Shown one piece after another: positions 7,000 through 15,203 of a stretch of 16,134 bases of DNA; position 1 is the first letter of the stretch, and the number at the start of each line of letters is the position of its first letter. Location: the NCBI GenBank assembly GCA_022564695.1, contig JADFKX010000027.1, positions 1 through 16,134 on the forward strand, read 5' to 3'. Made by a program: the position numbers and the translations under genes. Below the pieces are notes generated by a model. It was not told the origin of the DNA. It was given only the letters and a program-made list of their open reading frames with translations, and searched no databases. The DNA comes from Chloroflexota bacterium. Lineage in GTDB: Bacteria > Chloroflexota > Dehalococcoidia > SM23-28-2 > RBG-16-64-32.

Positions 7000-7300
7000 G
7001 TAGAGGTTCGCTCAGGCGGGCGAGCACTGCCCGCAGGTGCTCCTCCGCGCGGTCCAGACGCGCCTGCATACCCCAGGGATTCCCCGGCGCTAAGGGCAGG
7101 CCCCAGCCGCGGGCTTCAGCCCCTTCGCCGACCACCTCCAGGAAGCCCCTGGCCTGTGACGACTCCGCGCCGAACAGGGTGATCAGCATGAGGTGGGTAA
7201 CGTCCGCCCACTGGCCGTAGTCATAGGAAACGGGGCCGCCGCCGCGTAGTCGCGGGAGCAGGTCGAGGCGGCGTTGGATCTTCTCTTTGGGGGACGCCAT
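6980..7300 (-). CDS. Hypothetical protein
   Basis: 106 residues, unrecognised. It starts MASPKEKIQRRLDLLPRL, followed by YDYGQWADVTHLMLITLFG and GFLEVVGEGAEARGW, and ends in a helical, Leu/Arg-rich tail that could bind a partner. No membrane segment, metal motif or catalytic motif is visible. The start has only a weak ribosome site. It lies 81 bases downstream of the acetyltransferase stop on the same strand, so it may be co-transcribed. Its end overlaps the convergent kinase-like gene. The composition is protein-like and uninterrupted by low complexity, but the call rests mostly on context. Confidence 0.6.
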   Translation of the reverse strand: MASPKEKIQRRLDLLPRLRGGGPVSYDYGQWADVTHLMLITLFGAESSQARGFLEVVGEGAEARGWGLPLAPGNPWGMQARLDRAEEHLRAVLARLSEPLPNLDPR

Positions 7301-7381
7301 CGCACTGCCAGACTAGCGCAGTGAAGAGTGGGAACGCAAGAGCGTGTCCGTGCGGCGTTCGCGGTAGTGGCTTCTCCCCGT

Positions 7382-8602
7382 CTAAAAGAAGTCAGAGGGG
7401 TGTGGCGGGTAGTCGGTGGCCAGGATACGGTCCGCCAGGGCGGCCGCCTTGGGGTCGCTGGCCTCGGCCAGGCCGGAGCGGGTGGCCTCAGTGGGGCGTA
7501 GGAAGCCGTTGTACATCGCGGCGAAGGCGGCTGTGTCCGTGGAGAGGTCAGCCGCGCCGTCGGCCTTGGTGGCGGCGAGCTGTCCCCCGGAGGACTCTAT
7601 GCGCCAGACGCCCTGATTCCAGGGCGCGGACGGGTCGGAAATGTGGATAGTGAAGGCGCCCTCGGGGGCCGCGGTGGCGGCGGGCCGGGCGGCGAACGCC
7701 TTCTCCAGATCAACTAGGCGAAGCATGAAGCCGTCCAGTATCTCCCGGCTAATTCGATCCGGCTCCTCGACTATGAGGGACAACGGCTCATCGACGGTTC
7801 CGAACCAGGTTATCCTCGCGGCCACGTCGTGAGCCAGGAGATAGCGGAGGAGGCCGGAGTAGGCGTTTGTATCCAACGCGATCAGCTCCTCCACGTAGAG
7901 CTGGTCGATGGACGGAGCGTCCGGAGGCTGCTCGCTGGCGCTGTGGTAAACGATATAGCCGCTGGGCTGGCCTTGGCCGTTGGCCCAGACGGCCACGTCG
8001 TTCAGCTTCCGCTTGCTTTCGTAGATGCGCCGGAACGTGGCTTCCTTCCACCAGCGCTCGTCTCGGTTCAGGTAGCCGTTGCGGTGCGCGGCGAACCGCT
8101 TGTACACGTCTGCGATCGCCGGCCACTCCTCATCCGTAATACGGTAGCTGTGGCCTTCGGGCCGGACGGCGCTCACCGGGGCGATCTCCTTTGGCTTGAA
8201 CTTATAGGAGACGGCGTTTGAGGCGGCCATCCAGCCATAGCGCCGGTAGAGGGAGAAGTGAGGGGTGTAGAGCGACGATAGCGGCTGGCCCTGCTCTCGC
8301 ATGACGGCGAGGGAGTGGCGCAAGAGCTGGCCGACGTAGCCCTTGCGGCGGTGCTCCGGCAGGCAGGCCACGCCGGAAATGCCACCCAAGGGTATGGAGG
8401 CGCCGTGGATGAACGTCTGCAGGGGGAATATCCGGAGGCAAGCCGCCATCTGGCCATCGTCGTACAGAGCCAGGGCAGTCCCCATCGACTCTACATGCTT
8501 CAGCCGCCCCTCTTGGGAACGGTCGCCGGTGAAAGAGTAGGCGAGCAGGAAGTGTGTGGCTTCGAGGTCGTCTTCGCTAATAGGGCGTATCTCGGTGGCC
8601 AT
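7382..8602 (-). CDS. Eis-like GNAT N-acetyltransferase
   Basis: 406 residues from the ATG at 8602. Eis-family enzymes transfer acetyl from acetyl-CoA to amines, including aminoglycosides and protein lysines. The N-terminal GNAT domain has GISGVACLPEHRRKGYVGQLL, with the acetyl-CoA pyrophosphate loop RRKGYVG at 85-91. SLYRRYGW holds Y119, in the position of the general-acid Tyr of Eis. A second GNAT-like region and a C-terminal sterol-carrier-like domain follow (FTIHISDPSAPWNQGVWRI). The chain ends in Phe, as Eis does, where the terminal carboxylate acts as base. Thirteen more in-frame codons exist upstream to GTG 8641, but the promoter -10 lies within that stretch, so 8602 is the start. The transcript would be leaderless. 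The cellular substrate is unknown. Confidence 0.88.
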   Translation of the reverse strand: MATEIRPISEDDLEATHFLLAYSFTGDRSQEGRLKHVESMGTALALYDDGQMAACLRIFPLQTFIHGASIPLGGISGVACLPEHRRKGYVGQLLRHSLAVMREQGQPLSSLYTPHFSLYRRYGWMAASNAVSYKFKPKEIAPVSAVRPEGHSYRITDEEWPAIADVYKRFAAHRNGYLNRDERWWKEATFRRIYESKRKLNDVAVWANGQGQPSGYIVYHSASEQPPDAPSIDQLYVEELIALDTNAYSGLLRYLLAHDVAARITWFGTVDEPLSLIVEEPDRISREILDGFMLRLVDLEKAFAARPAATAAPEGAFTIHISDPSAPWNQGVWRIESSGGQLAATKADGAADLSTDTAAFAAMYNGFLRPTEATRSGLAEASDPKAAALADRILATDYPPHPSDFF

Positions 8603-8612
8603 CGTGGGATAG

Positions 8613-8641
8613 ATTATAGCCCGATGTGGCGGCACGGTCAC
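8613..8641 (-). promoter_or_regulatory. Promoter of the Eis-like gene, predicting a leaderless mRNA
   Basis: On the minus strand: -35 GTGACC (8641-8636), 17-base spacer, consensus -10 TATAAT (8618-8613). Transcription would begin about 8606, only a few bases before the ATG at 8602. No Shine-Dalgarno is present in that space. Confidence 0.7.
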
Positions 8642-8669
8642 GGGCGGCCGGCTCCGGCTGGACTTTCAG

Positions 8670-8693
8670 GTGGCGTGGGATTCCTCCCGCCAC
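8670..8693. other. Hairpin in the divergent intergenic region
   Basis: Perfect 6-bp stem GTGGCG/CGCCAC with a 12-base loop, followed on the plus strand by GTCGCCCTTTTCG. It lies between the two divergent promoters. It could stop stray plus-strand transcripts or be a binding site; no function can be assigned. Confidence 0.3.
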
Positions 8694-8707
8694 GTCGCCC
8701 TTTTCGT

Positions 8708-8736
8708 TTGACCGTCGATAGGCCCATCGCTATCAT
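8708..8736 (+). promoter_or_regulatory. Promoter of the EtfD-like gene
   Basis: TTGACC (8708-8713), 17-base spacer, TATCAT (8731-8736). The predicted start near 8743 leaves a leader of about 40 bases containing GCGAGGG just before the ATG at 8783. Confidence 0.7.
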
Positions 8737-8782
8737 ATGGTGCGGGTTTAGGAAGCGGAACCTATCTAAATAGCGAGGGCAT

Positions 8783-10894
8783 ATGGCGCCATCCACGGAG
8801 TTCCCCGGCAACGTCTTCTACGCGATCATCTTCTTCGGCTTCATCCTCTTCTTCATCTATTCGGCGGTCATTCGCTACCGCTGGTTTCTGCGCGGCCAGT
8901 GGGTCAACCGCTTCGGCGATCCGATCCGCCGCGCGGTAGGCCTCATCCCCTCGGTGTTGGGTAACGTCCGTGTGGCGCGGCGGCGCAAGTACTGGTACTC
9001 CGGCGTGCTGCACAGCTTCATCTGGTGGGGGTTCATCGTCCTCCAAGTGCGGACGCTCAACTTCCTGCTCAACGGCATCCACGAGGACGCCAGCTTCCAG
9101 AGCCTGCTGGGCGACGTGTACACGGGTATCCGGCCGGTCCTGGACGTCTTCAGCCTAATCGTGATCGTCGGTGTGCTGATGGCGGCCTGGCAGCGGTTTT
9201 TCTGGCGGCCGCAGAGGATGACGCTGAACATCGACGGCTGGATCATTTTGGGCCTGATCGGCTGGTTGATGGTGACCGACATATTTACCAACAGCGCCGC
9301 GATAGCACTAGGCCACACGGAGAATCCTGAGTTCTCGTTTGCGGCCTATGGCTTGGCGGAGCTGTGGAACGGGATTGGCTTCAGCGGACAAGCCATGGAG
9401 CTGTTCCACGTCTTCTGGTGGTACTCGCACCTGGTGGACTTCCTCGTGTTTCTAGTGTACCTGCCGTACTCCAAGCACTCGCACGTCCTCACCGTTGTGC
9501 CCAACGTCTACTTCCGTTCCCTGGAGCCCAGCGGCGTTCTTCAGCCGATCAAGGACTTCGAGACGGCGGAGAACTTCGGGGTGGGCAAGGTGGAGCAGTT
9601 CAACTGGAAGCAGTTGATGGACTCCTACACCTGTACGGAGTGCGGCCGCTGCACCGACGCCTGCCCGGCCAACCTCACCGGTAAGGCGCTATCCCCCAAG
9701 CAGATCATCGTTGACATCCGCCACCTGATGGAGGAGCAGGTCCCTGCCCTCTCGCCTACCACTCACCGGCCGGAGCAGCCGACGCCCCTCATCGACAAGG
9801 TGGGCTTCGATCCGATCTGGGACTGCGTGACCTGCGGCGCTTGTGTGGAGGAGTGCCCGGTATACATCGAGCATGTGCCAACGATCATGGACATGCGCCG
9901 CTATCTGGTGATGGAAGAGTCGAAGATGCCGGAGACGGCGCAGGCCGTCCTGACGCAGCTGGAGCAGCGGGGCCACCCCTGGCGGGGGACCCAGCTCACC
10001 CGCACGTCCTGGATTGAGGAGATGGCGGCGGATGGGGTGGAGATCCCGATGTTCGATGGCAGTCAGGAATACCTGTTCTGGGTGGGCTGCTCCGGCGCCC
10101 TGCAGGAGCGCAACGTGAAGGTGACCAAGGCCACGGCGCGTCTGCTTTTGGAGGCGGAGGTGAGCTTTGGGGTGCTGGCCAACGAGGAGGGGTGCTCAGG
10201 CGACCCGGCGCGCCGCCTGGGCAACGAGTACTTGTATCAGATGCAGGCCCAGGGCAACATCGACGTGTTCAAGGCGAAAGGGGTGCAGAAGATCCTCACG
10301 ATGTGCCCCCACTGCTTTAATACGATGGAGCACGAGTACCCTCAACTAGAGGGGCGCTTTGAGGTGATTCACCACTCCGTGTTCCTGGAGCAGCTCGTCG
10401 CCCAGGGGAAGCTGCGGCCCGATGGAGCGAACGGCCTATCGGAGAAGATCGCGACGTATCACGACCCCTGCTACATCGCCCGCCACAACGATATCCTGGA
10501 CGAGCCCCGACGGCTCCTCGCCTCCACGGGGGTGAAATCGCAGGAGATGAAGCGCTGTAAGAAGGAGACGTTCTGCTGCGGCGCCGGCGGCGGCCATATG
10601 TGGGTGGAGGAGAGCGGCGGCAAGCGCATCAACCACGCGCGGACGGAGGAGGCGTCGGAGACAGGCGCGGACATCGTCGCGGTGGCCTGCCCATTCTGCA
10701 TGCAGATGTTTGAGGAGGGCGTTGGCTCCGTGCCGCAGGCGGCGGAGAAGGGGATGCAGGTGCTAGATCTGGCGGAGCTGCTGGACATGTCGATGACCTA
10801 TAGCAAGCTGCCGGCCGCGGCCGCATCAGCAGACCCCCCAGCGGAGCAGCCGTCCGCCTCGGATGAAGGCTCAGGGACTGAAAGCGGGGATTAG
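8783..10894 (+). CDS. EtfD/HdrD-like membrane Fe-S oxidoreductase
   Basis: 703 residues, matching fused membrane Fe-S oxidoreductases that take electrons from electron transfer flavoprotein during acyl-CoA oxidation and pass them to menaquinone. Residues 1-260 hold about five membrane helices of the NarI-like cytochrome b type, with candidate haem His in LHSFIWW and FHVFWWYSH. Two [4Fe-4S] sites follow: C284/C287/C290 with C294 before Pro, and C348/C351/C354 with C358 before Pro. Two CCG domains come next. The first has VGCSGALQERN, EEGCSGDPARR and MCPHCFNT; the second has HDPCY, FCCGAGGG (C598-C599) and CPFCMQM. Every cluster Cys appears intact. The tail is a disordered Ala/Pro/Ser/Asp stretch. 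The start is set by GAGGG and the promoter upstream. No etfA or etfB is in this window, so the partner is inferred. Confidence 0.9.
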   Translation: MAPSTEFPGNVFYAIIFFGFILFFIYSAVIRYRWFLRGQWVNRFGDPIRRAVGLIPSVLGNVRVARRRKYWYSGVLHSFIWWGFIVLQVRTLNFLLNGIHEDASFQSLLGDVYTGIRPVLDVFSLIVIVGVLMAAWQRFFWRPQRMTLNIDGWIILGLIGWLMVTDIFTNSAAIALGHTENPEFSFAAYGLAELWNGIGFSGQAMELFHVFWWYSHLVDFLVFLVYLPYSKHSHVLTVVPNVYFRSLEPSGVLQPIKDFETAENFGVGKVEQFNWKQLMDSYTCTECGRCTDACPANLTGKALSPKQIIVDIRHLMEEQVPALSPTTHRPEQPTPLIDKVGFDPIWDCVTCGACVEECPVYIEHVPTIMDMRRYLVMEESKMPETAQAVLTQLEQRGHPWRGTQLTRTSWIEEMAADGVEIPMFDGSQEYLFWVGCSGALQERNVKVTKATARLLLEAEVSFGVLANEEGCSGDPARRLGNEYLYQMQAQGNIDVFKAKGVQKILTMCPHCFNTMEHEYPQLEGRFEVIHHSVFLEQLVAQGKLRPDGANGLSEKIATYHDPCYIARHNDILDEPRRLLASTGVKSQEMKRCKKETFCCGAGGGHMWVEESGGKRINHARTEEASETGADIVAVACPFCMQMFEEGVGSVPQAAEKGMQVLDLAELLDMSMTYSKLPAAAASADPPAEQPSASDEGSGTESGD

Positions 10895-10939
10895 GACGGT
10901 CATCTCCGCGGGCGATAGAGTGCGCGGTCGCCATCTGCG

Positions 10940-11338
10940 GTGACACGGGACATGAGAGCGGATTCCTCAACTTCGGGACGTATTCTTGCGGTCGTCACCG
11001 ACCTCATGCTCGAGTCGCGGATTAGGGAAAAGGCGCGCGCCATGGACTACGACGTCAGCGTTGTAAGCACGGCCCAGGCTGTCCGCGATGCCGTGGACTC
11101 AGCCCCGCCTGATCTGCTGGTGCTGGACCTACAGGCGGAGGGTCTTCCCTGGCGGGAGGCGGTGGCGGCAGCCAAGGAAGCGGCCGGCGGCCCCGTCCCC
11201 GTTCTCGCCTACGGCCAGCACACCAAGCCCGACGTTCTACGCGCCGCCCGAGACGGTGGTTGCGACAAGGCCGTGCCCCGGTCTCAGCTCATGGAAGAGT
11301 TTCCGGCGCTCATCGAGCAAGTGCGGCGACGGAGGTAG
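10940..11338 (+). CDS. Degenerate (pseudo-)receiver domain protein
   Basis: A stand-alone receiver-like domain of 132 residues from GTG 10940; ATG 10952 is an equally possible start, and neither has a strong ribosome site. The fold pattern is GRILAVVTDLMLESRIREKAR, then DLLVLDLQAEG with an Asp (D63) at the phosphorylation site, PVLAYGQHTKPDVLRAARDGGCDKAVPRS. Canonical receivers carry two acidic residues in the first loop (DDD) and a KP after the fifth strand. Here the first loop is VTDL with one Asp, and the Lys site reads VPRS, so phosphorylation is doubtful. It probably acts by binding a partner. No DNA-binding domain is attached. It follows the EtfD-like gene by 45 bases and may share its transcript. 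It ends 10 bases from the convergent phage module. Confidence 0.75.
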   Translation: MTRDMRADSSTSGRILAVVTDLMLESRIREKARAMDYDVSVVSTAQAVRDAVDSAPPDLLVLDLQAEGLPWREAVAAAKEAAGGPVPVLAYGQHTKPDVLRAARDGGCDKAVPRSQLMEEFPALIEQVRRRR

Positions 11339-11348
11339 ATCACAGGCT

Positions 11349-11984
11349 CTAGGGCCCCGTGACCGTCGACTGGTCCACGGGCGTCGTCGCCGGGCGGTAG
11401 AGGCGGCGGATGCGCACCGCGTTGCGGCGGCCATGGCGGGCCAGCGCTTTCTGGAACTCCGCCAGCCGCTGCTGGCCCCAGGTCAGGTAATCGCGCCAGA
11501 CGTCCTGACCGCCCACGTTCACGCGGTTCGTCGCGAAGGATGCCCACTCCAGGGCGGCGTAGGCCCCGGCGCCCGTCGCTACCACGTCCTCGAGCCGCTC
11601 TGGCAGCGTCGATGTCGTAGCGTCCAGGGTGTGGAGCTTGGTGTAGTAAACGTTGACGTCCTCCGCCGAGCCGGGTGCGGAGTCGACGAGCATGGTGAGG
11701 GTGGAGAGCCAGACGGAGTAGGGCACGTACGCGGGCGGGTAGTCGCCCACGGGGTGCTCCACCGCCTCGATCGCGACCAGGTCAGCGAGTCCGGTGATCG
11801 ATAGGTCGCGGCTGTCCGGGGTAGTGGTGAGGGTGGTCTTAGCCTCCAGCGGCGCCGAGAGGCTGAACTCGCGGACGGTGCGCTGGATATGGCGGTCCAG
11901 CTCGGCGTCGGTCCAGCGCTCGTTGGTGGCGTCTTCGTCGTGCAGGTCGCTGCGCAGGCGGTCGCGCATCTCGGTCAGGTTCAT
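11349..11984 (-). CDS. Phage head-tail adaptor-like protein
   Basis: 211 residues. The N-terminus MNLTEMRDRLRSDLHDEDATNERWTDAE is typical of phage head-tail connector/adaptor proteins: a helical start with R-x-D-L-x-D followed by W-T-D-x-E-L. A beta-rich middle (LTTTPDSRDLSITGL, VEHPVGDYPPAYVPYSVW) and a helical region (VVATGAGAYAALEWASFATNRVN) come next. Adaptors of this kind sit at the capsid vertex and join the head to the tail. GGAGGA lies 8 bases before the ATG. It is the last gene of the minus-strand phage module. The assignment rests on pattern and neighbours, since no catalytic motif exists in this class. Confidence 0.7.
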   Translation of the reverse strand: MNLTEMRDRLRSDLHDEDATNERWTDAELDRHIQRTVREFSLSAPLEAKTTLTTTPDSRDLSITGLADLVAIEAVEHPVGDYPPAYVPYSVWLSTLTMLVDSAPGSAEDVNVYYTKLHTLDATTSTLPERLEDVVATGAGAYAALEWASFATNRVNVGGQDVWRDYLTWGQQRLAEFQKALARHGRRNAVRIRRLYRPATTPVDQSTVTGP

Positions 11985-12024
11985 CTGTCATTCCTCCGTC
12001 TGGCGGTATCCACGTCGTGCCCGC

Positions 12025-12279
12025 TTACAGCTGGGCGAGGAGTTGGTCGCGGGCGGTGTTGATGGCGGCTTCGAGTGTGGCCTGGGCGTCGCGTTGTTGC
12101 TGTTCTTGGAGGGTGCGGACGGTGGCGGTGAGGTCTTCCGTGATGGCGAGCTCCTTGTGATGGAGGTCTAGCCATTGCTCGACGGTGAGGGCCTGGCCGG
12201 TGTTGGCGTTGTGGGTGGTGGTGATCTTCTGTAGGGCCGTGATCTCTTTGGTGGTGAAGGTGAAGGTGAACTTGGGCAT
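12025..12279 (-). CDS. Small phage-module protein with coiled coil
   Basis: 84 residues. It starts MPKFTFTFTTKEITALQKI, and residues 45-84 (RTLQEQQQRDAQATLEAAI and onward) look like a coiled coil. AAGGAG sits 7 bases before the ATG, and the upstream gene stops only 12 bases away, so they are co-transcribed. Small proteins in this position are often tail or chaperone accessories, but this one is unrecognised. Confidence 0.7.
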   Translation of the reverse strand: MPKFTFTFTTKEITALQKITTTHNANTGQALTVEQWLDLHHKELAITEDLTATVRTLQEQQQRDAQATLEAAINTARDQLLAQL

Positions 12280-12291
12280 TGCGTTGCTCCT

Positions 12292-14226
12292 TTACACTAG
12301 CCTGGCTGTGCGGTCGCCTTCCCAGCTGACGCGGGCGCCGATGACGCGGATGTTGGAGGTGTCGCTCTGGAAGCGGACGGCGACGTAGTCGCCAGCGGCG
12401 ACGCCGGTGAAGAGGCTGCCGATGCCTGAGATGTCCCACTCGGTGACGTCGTTGATGGTGACGGACTTGGTCTGGTTCAGGGACTGGCGGGTGTCGGCGT
12501 TGTAGTCCTCGCCGACGGCGGAGACGGAGACGTCGAGGTCGGCCTGGACGGTCTCGGTGGCGTCGGGGATGATGACGATGCTAAAGCTGTTCAGGCCGGT
12601 GAAGTCGGGTGGTATCTTCCAGACGAAGTGGATGGTCTGTGCGGAGGTGAGGGCGAACAGGGGCCAGTCGTCAAGGAAGGTGAAGGCGGGGCCGAAGGCG
12701 TTAGGGGTCTGGGGTTGGATAAACTGCTCGCGTGTGGCGTCGACCTTCATCTGGCGGAGGGTGGGGGTGGCACCCTCGGCGACGTAGAGCGGTGTCTCTT
12801 CGGTGGCTGGGGTCCACTCGCCGCGTCCCAGTAGGCGGAGCTCGGGGCCGGTGCCGAGCTCAAGAAGCCGGGCGATGGTGCCGCCGGCGATCGCGCCCAT
12901 GTGGATGCCGTACCTGTTGGTCGCTCCGGTGATGGGATCGACCTTGATGCCGTAGGCGTTGGTGACGCCGGACTGCCCGGCGGAGGGGTCTTCGACCTCG
13001 ACGCCCCGACAGTCGACGCCCATGGTGCCGCTGAACGTGGAAACGGCTCGTAGGTGGATGCCGCGTTGGAGTGTGGCGCGGACGTTGGTGGCGAAGACGG
13101 CACCGGCGAGGACGCTGATGCCGGTGATCTCGCTGGCTGGGGAGACGAGGTTGCGGTTAGAGAAGGCCTGAAACTCCAGGCCGATCACGCGAGCCGTGTG
13201 GGTGCCGCCGCTTTGGGTGGCGGCCTTTCCTGACAGGCCGATGAAGTCGATGTTGCCTGGGCTGCTGCTAAGGCCGCCCCTGTCGATGAGAGCGCCGGTG
13301 CCGAGGGCGTTCTTTGCTGACACGATGCTTGCGTCGGCAGAGGGTGTCGTGCCTTCTATGGCGAGGCCCGCGGACGTCTTGACGTCGCCGGTGAGCGTGA
13401 GGTGGGGAGAGCTGGTGGCGAGGAGGATGCGGGCGGCCCCGCCGGAGTCCTCGAGGACCTGGGAGGAGGCGAGGCGGAGGCCGGCGTTGAACGTCTGTAG
13501 GGCGGCCCGCGTCTCGGCCTGGGCGAGGCGGGCGTAGATGGCGTGGTCGTGGTCGCCGAGTCCGGTGAGCGCTCCGTGGTCGGTGCCGCCGCCGCCGGTT
13601 GACCGCTTGACGCCGGTGGCGGTGATGCGGGTGTGTTCGGTGAGGGCGGTGCCGTTGCCGCCGCCATTCTCCATCTTGGCTTTGAGTTCGACGGGCGTGT
13701 TGGCGGCGGTGGTTGTGATCTTCCAGCGCTGGGGGACGGTGGCGGCTTCGGGTGATGTCTCTCCTTTGAACGTGGCGTCGGCGGGCTCTTCGGTGCCGGA
13801 GTCGTTGACGAAGAGGGCGCCGGTCATGAAGCCTGGGTTGGTTGCGCCGCGATCGAAGCGGAAGGTAGCCTCGATGAGCCAGTCGCCTGGGGTGGGTAGG
13901 AGGAGACGGACTTTGGTGCTGTCGCCGTCGCCGACGATGGACTGGTAGGAGGTGGTGAGGGTGAGGGTTGATGTGGCGCTGGCGACGAGGATTTCGCCGA
14001 CGGAGGGTAGCGCGCCCTGGATGGCGATGATGACGGCGTCGTCCTGGTTGGAGGGGTCGAGAAACAGGACGGTACACTGGCGGCCGGTGACGACGTCCGC
14101 GGGCGGGATGTTGGTGGCGACGCGGACGGCGTCCAGCCAGACGGCGAGGGAGCCGGCGATCTGGACGGCCGCTTTGTGGGCGGCATCGTCGTAGGACTTG
14201 ACGATGGCTCTTCTGAGTTCGGACAC
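12292..14226 (-). CDS. Phage tail-fibre/baseplate-like structural protein
   Basis: 644 residues. The first 75 or so resemble an OB-like baseplate or spike domain (IVKSYDDAAHKAAVQIAGS, then CTVLFLDPSNQDDAVIIAI). The middle carries GTDHGALTGLGDHDHAIYA, a motif common in trimeric tail fibres and structural stalks, followed by a Gly/Ala/Ser/Thr-rich beta-repeat shaft (for example GSTGVDCRGVEVE-like turns and ITGATNRYGIHMGAIAGGT). The C-terminal 150 residues look like a beta-sandwich tip (WKIPPDFTGLNSFSIVI, VSWEGDRTARLV). The start is GTG with CAGGAG 9 bases upstream. The whole chain lacks catalytic motifs and Cys is rare, consistent with a virion protein that contacts the host surface. A very stable hairpin lies just upstream. 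Confidence 0.7.
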   Translation of the reverse strand: MSELRRAIVKSYDDAAHKAAVQIAGSLAVWLDAVRVATNIPPADVVTGRQCTVLFLDPSNQDDAVIIAIQGALPSVGEILVASATSTLTLTTSYQSIVGDGDSTKVRLLLPTPGDWLIEATFRFDRGATNPGFMTGALFVNDSGTEEPADATFKGETSPEAATVPQRWKITTTAANTPVELKAKMENGGGNGTALTEHTRITATGVKRSTGGGGTDHGALTGLGDHDHAIYARLAQAETRAALQTFNAGLRLASSQVLEDSGGAARILLATSSPHLTLTGDVKTSAGLAIEGTTPSADASIVSAKNALGTGALIDRGGLSSSPGNIDFIGLSGKAATQSGGTHTARVIGLEFQAFSNRNLVSPASEITGISVLAGAVFATNVRATLQRGIHLRAVSTFSGTMGVDCRGVEVEDPSAGQSGVTNAYGIKVDPITGATNRYGIHMGAIAGGTIARLLELGTGPELRLLGRGEWTPATEETPLYVAEGATPTLRQMKVDATREQFIQPQTPNAFGPAFTFLDDWPLFALTSAQTIHFVWKIPPDFTGLNSFSIVIIPDATETVQADLDVSVSAVGEDYNADTRQSLNQTKSVTINDVTEWDISGIGSLFTGVAAGDYVAVRFQSDTSNIRVIGARVSWEGDRTARLV

Positions 14227-14251
14227 GGGGCGGTCTCCTGGGCTAGGGATG

Positions 14252-14287
14252 GCCGAAGGGCCGGCCGGGGTGGGCCGGCCCTTCGGC
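14252..14287 (-). terminator. 15-bp perfect hairpin between capsid and fibre genes
   Basis: GCCGAAGGGCCGGCC and its exact complement flank a 6-base loop. The hairpin begins 13 bases after the capsid stop in the sense of transcription, and the next gene's ribosome site follows closely. No U-tract is present, so it is probably an attenuator or 3'-end protector that keeps capsid mRNA in excess over the fibre message rather than a full terminator. Confidence 0.6.
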
Positions 14288-14300
14288 AGTGCCTATGCGG

Positions 14301-15188
14301 CTACGGTCGCACTCCGATAAGCCGGGCCAGCTTGACGGTGTTGAATAGGGCGAGCGAGGTGTACCACTTGATGCGGGTACGTGTGGCGTCCTTGGTCTCC
14401 AGGGAGCCGACGCGCTCCACCCGGAGGCCGCCGGGGGCGGTGAGGCCCACGAGAGCACCTTCGCCGGTCTGGAAGGCGTAGATGGTGGAGCAGTCCGTGC
14501 TGGTGCCCACGGTCTGGGCGTCGGAGATGTAGTCGGAGACGCCGATGGGGATGGCGTCGTAGAACTGGAGCATCTGGCCGAACTCGTCGCGGTCTGTCTC
14601 GAGGAAGGAGCCGGCGGAGCGGGCGAGCTTGTTGAGGATGCGGCGGGAGCGCCGGCTCATGAGGAGGAGGTCCGGCTTGCCGCCGAGGACGGTATCGATG
14701 AGCTCGTCCAGCTTGTCGAGGGTGAGGGAGCCGCCGTTGACGCCCATGGTGAGCTCCTGGGAGGGGTCTGTGAGCTGGTCAAGGCCGTCGAACTCCTTGG
14801 GGTTGAGGGTCTCGTCGCCGGTGATGAAGGTGTCTTCGAAGAGGGTGCGGACGGCTTTCGCCTTGAGCTCGACGACGGCGGCTTCGAGGTCCTGGACGTT
14901 GGAGCGGGTGGCGATGAGGAAGTTGTCGATGTCGGCGTCGCCGCCCATGATCTTGAGGGTGACGGTCTGCTGGGTGAAGGTGGGTGTGGACTCCGTCCAG
15001 GTGTCGCCGACGTCGAAGAAGCCGGCGGAGGGTGCGGTGGCCTCGCGGTTGTAGGTGAGGCCGTTGCCGATGATCTCGATGAAGGGGAGGCGCTGGAGGA
15101 CGGGGGAGTCCTTGACGATGGTCTCGATGACGCCCTGGAGGAGGACGTCGTTGGAGAGCTTTGCGGCTTCGGCGAGGGTGAGGGCCAT
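14301..15188 (-). CDS. Phage major capsid protein (HK97-like)
   Basis: 295 residues, in the range of compact HK97-fold capsid proteins. Recognisable stretches are ETIVKDSPVLQRLPFIEIIG near the start, NGLTYNRE, WTESTPTFTQQTVTLKIMGG, DADIDNFLIATRSNVQDLEA, the FDGLDQLTD loop, LLLMSRRSRRILNKLAR and the closing RIKWYTSLALFNTVKLARLIGV. A strand pattern of this type forms the capsid shell lattice. No separate protease or scaffold is visible in the window, and no N-terminal delta domain of classic HK97 length is present. AAGGAGG precedes the ATG by 10 bases and overlaps the stop codon of the upstream gene. Confidence 0.8.
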   Translation of the reverse strand: MALTLAEAAKLSNDVLLQGVIETIVKDSPVLQRLPFIEIIGNGLTYNREATAPSAGFFDVGDTWTESTPTFTQQTVTLKIMGGDADIDNFLIATRSNVQDLEAAVVELKAKAVRTLFEDTFITGDETLNPKEFDGLDQLTDPSQELTMGVNGGSLTLDKLDELIDTVLGGKPDLLLMSRRSRRILNKLARSAGSFLETDRDEFGQMLQFYDAIPIGVSDYISDAQTVGTSTDCSTIYAFQTGEGALVGLTAPGGLRVERVGSLETKDATRTRIKWYTSLALFNTVKLARLIGVRP

Positions 15189-15203
15189 GGGGCGGGAACC
15201 TCC

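Noticed and set aside
11088..11804. 238-codon plus-strand frame over the receiver gene and adaptor gene
   Set aside because: Overlaps two supported genes in other frames and has no recognisable domain.
13268..14077. 269-codon minus-strand frame within the fibre-like gene
   Set aside because: Same strand but different frame; almost only Arg, His, Pro and Gly, typical of a GC-rich shadow.
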